DNA from: CAZRVH01 sp964608325
GTDB lineage: Bacteria > Patescibacteriota > Gracilibacteria > Peribacterales > Peribacteraceae
NCBI GenBank assembly: GCA_964608325.1
Contig: CAZSMX010000006.1
Span: forward strand, 7,170 to 71,169
Direction of reading: 5' to 3'
Length of the DNA stretch: 64,000 bases
Shown: positions 63,764 through 64,000 of the stretch, piece after piece
Layout: every line of letters starts with the position of its first letter
How positions within the stretch are numbered: position 1 is the stretch's first letter
Position numbers and translations under genes: made by a program
The notes under the pieces: generated by a model
Seen by the model: only the letters and a program-made list of their open reading frames with translations
Database searches by the model: none
What the model was told of the DNA's origin: nothing

Positions 63764-64000
63764 TTAATTCGAAGAAGCGGATGACGCGCTGCTCGTGGAA
63801 GACGAGGACATGCTGGCGGAAGAGGAGCTCTTCGACTTGCGGATTCGCTTCGTCTGATCCCTCAGGTCATCCAACTGCTGCTTCAACGTGCGGCGGCTGA
63901 CTTTGATGTCCTTGCGGAACTGCTTCACCTCCTTTTTCTTGTCGCGGAGGATCATGCGGATTTCCTCGCGCTTTGCCTTGAGCAGCGCCTTTGTTTCACC
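63764..64000 (-). CDS. coiled-coil protein with serine-rich C-terminus (partial, cut by window edge)
   Basis: The frame is open to the right edge without a definite start (ETKALLKAKREEIRMILRDK, then KEVKQFRKDIKVSRRTLKQQ and LDDLRDQTKRIRK), a charged heptad pattern. It ends in a Ser-rich tail (SSSSASMSSSSTSSASSASS). The N-terminus lies outside the window. Function unknown. Confidence 0.7.
   Translation of the reverse strand, partial: GETKALLKAKREEIRMILRDKKKEVKQFRKDIKVSRRTLKQQLDDLRDQTKRIRKSKSSSSASMSSSSTSSASSASSN

Overview
The window is about 64 kb of a moderately GC-rich bacterial genome that best fits the Candidate Phyla Radiation (Patescibacteria), most likely Candidatus Peribacteria. Reasons: a compact S10/spc/alpha ribosomal operon that lacks rpmD (uL30) at its normal place between rpsE and rplO, small single-copy central-metabolism enzymes, many short secreted or lipid-anchored proteins of unknown function, and a TCCGCC...GGCGGA palindrome of a type I recall from such genomes. 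The taxon is inferred from gene order and protein character; no database search was possible.

Layout. 1-16.8 kb: ribosomal proteins uS17 (3' end) to uS9 with secY, an adenylate kinase, map, infA and rpoA. It is interrupted after rpsE by an opposite-strand three-gene cassette (3.8-8.6 kb): an SLH/CAP surface protein, a charged 211-aa protein and a 997-aa protein with a glycine-rich hydrophobic core. 16.8-23.2 kb: short accessory transcription units (HTH protein, GT-C/TPR membrane protein, lone response regulator, Nudix, cupin, glycine-rich peptide, trypsin-like protease). 23.2-23.6 kb: three tandem tRNA-Thr(CGT) copies, two of them disrupted. 23.7-31.3 kb: dprA, tpiA, a band-7 protein, rpiB-rpe-DUF192 lipoprotein, ftsH. 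31.3-42.3 kb: tRNA-Leu(GAG), envelope proteins, a second adenylate-kinase-like protein, eno, pyk, an rRNA-type methyltransferase, ligA. 43.2-48.9 kb: pilT, then an AT-rich island with a TrmB-type regulator fused to a membrane sensor, a methyltransferase, and a histidine kinase with a paralogous sensor, both sensors carrying an EF-hand/dockerin-like loop. 49-58.7 kb: polX, three Nudix-type genes, SEC-C protein, ogt, typA, a P-type ATPase. 58.7-64 kb: trhO, an ECF sigma/anti-sigma pair split by a 100-N gap, DedA and PsiE-like membrane proteins.

Expression signals. Many housekeeping genes have a sigma70-like -10 hexamer exactly 6 (up to 8) nt before the start codon, which predicts leaderless mRNA. 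Inside the ribosomal operon, leaders are pyrimidine-rich, without Shine-Dalgarno sequences, and four contain CCCTAA telomere-like repeats. Purine-rich Shine-Dalgarno sequences occur mainly before accessory genes (HTH protein, TrmB-sensor, EamA, Nudix genes).

Genes work together in several units: the ribosome/secretion operon; lower glycolysis and non-oxidative pentose phosphate enzymes (tpiA, eno, pyk, rpiB, rpe); membrane quality control (ftsH, band-7); DNA uptake and repair (pilT, dprA, ligA, polX, ogt); and two candidate envelope-signalling systems (TrmB-sensor/kinase and ECF/anti-sigma).
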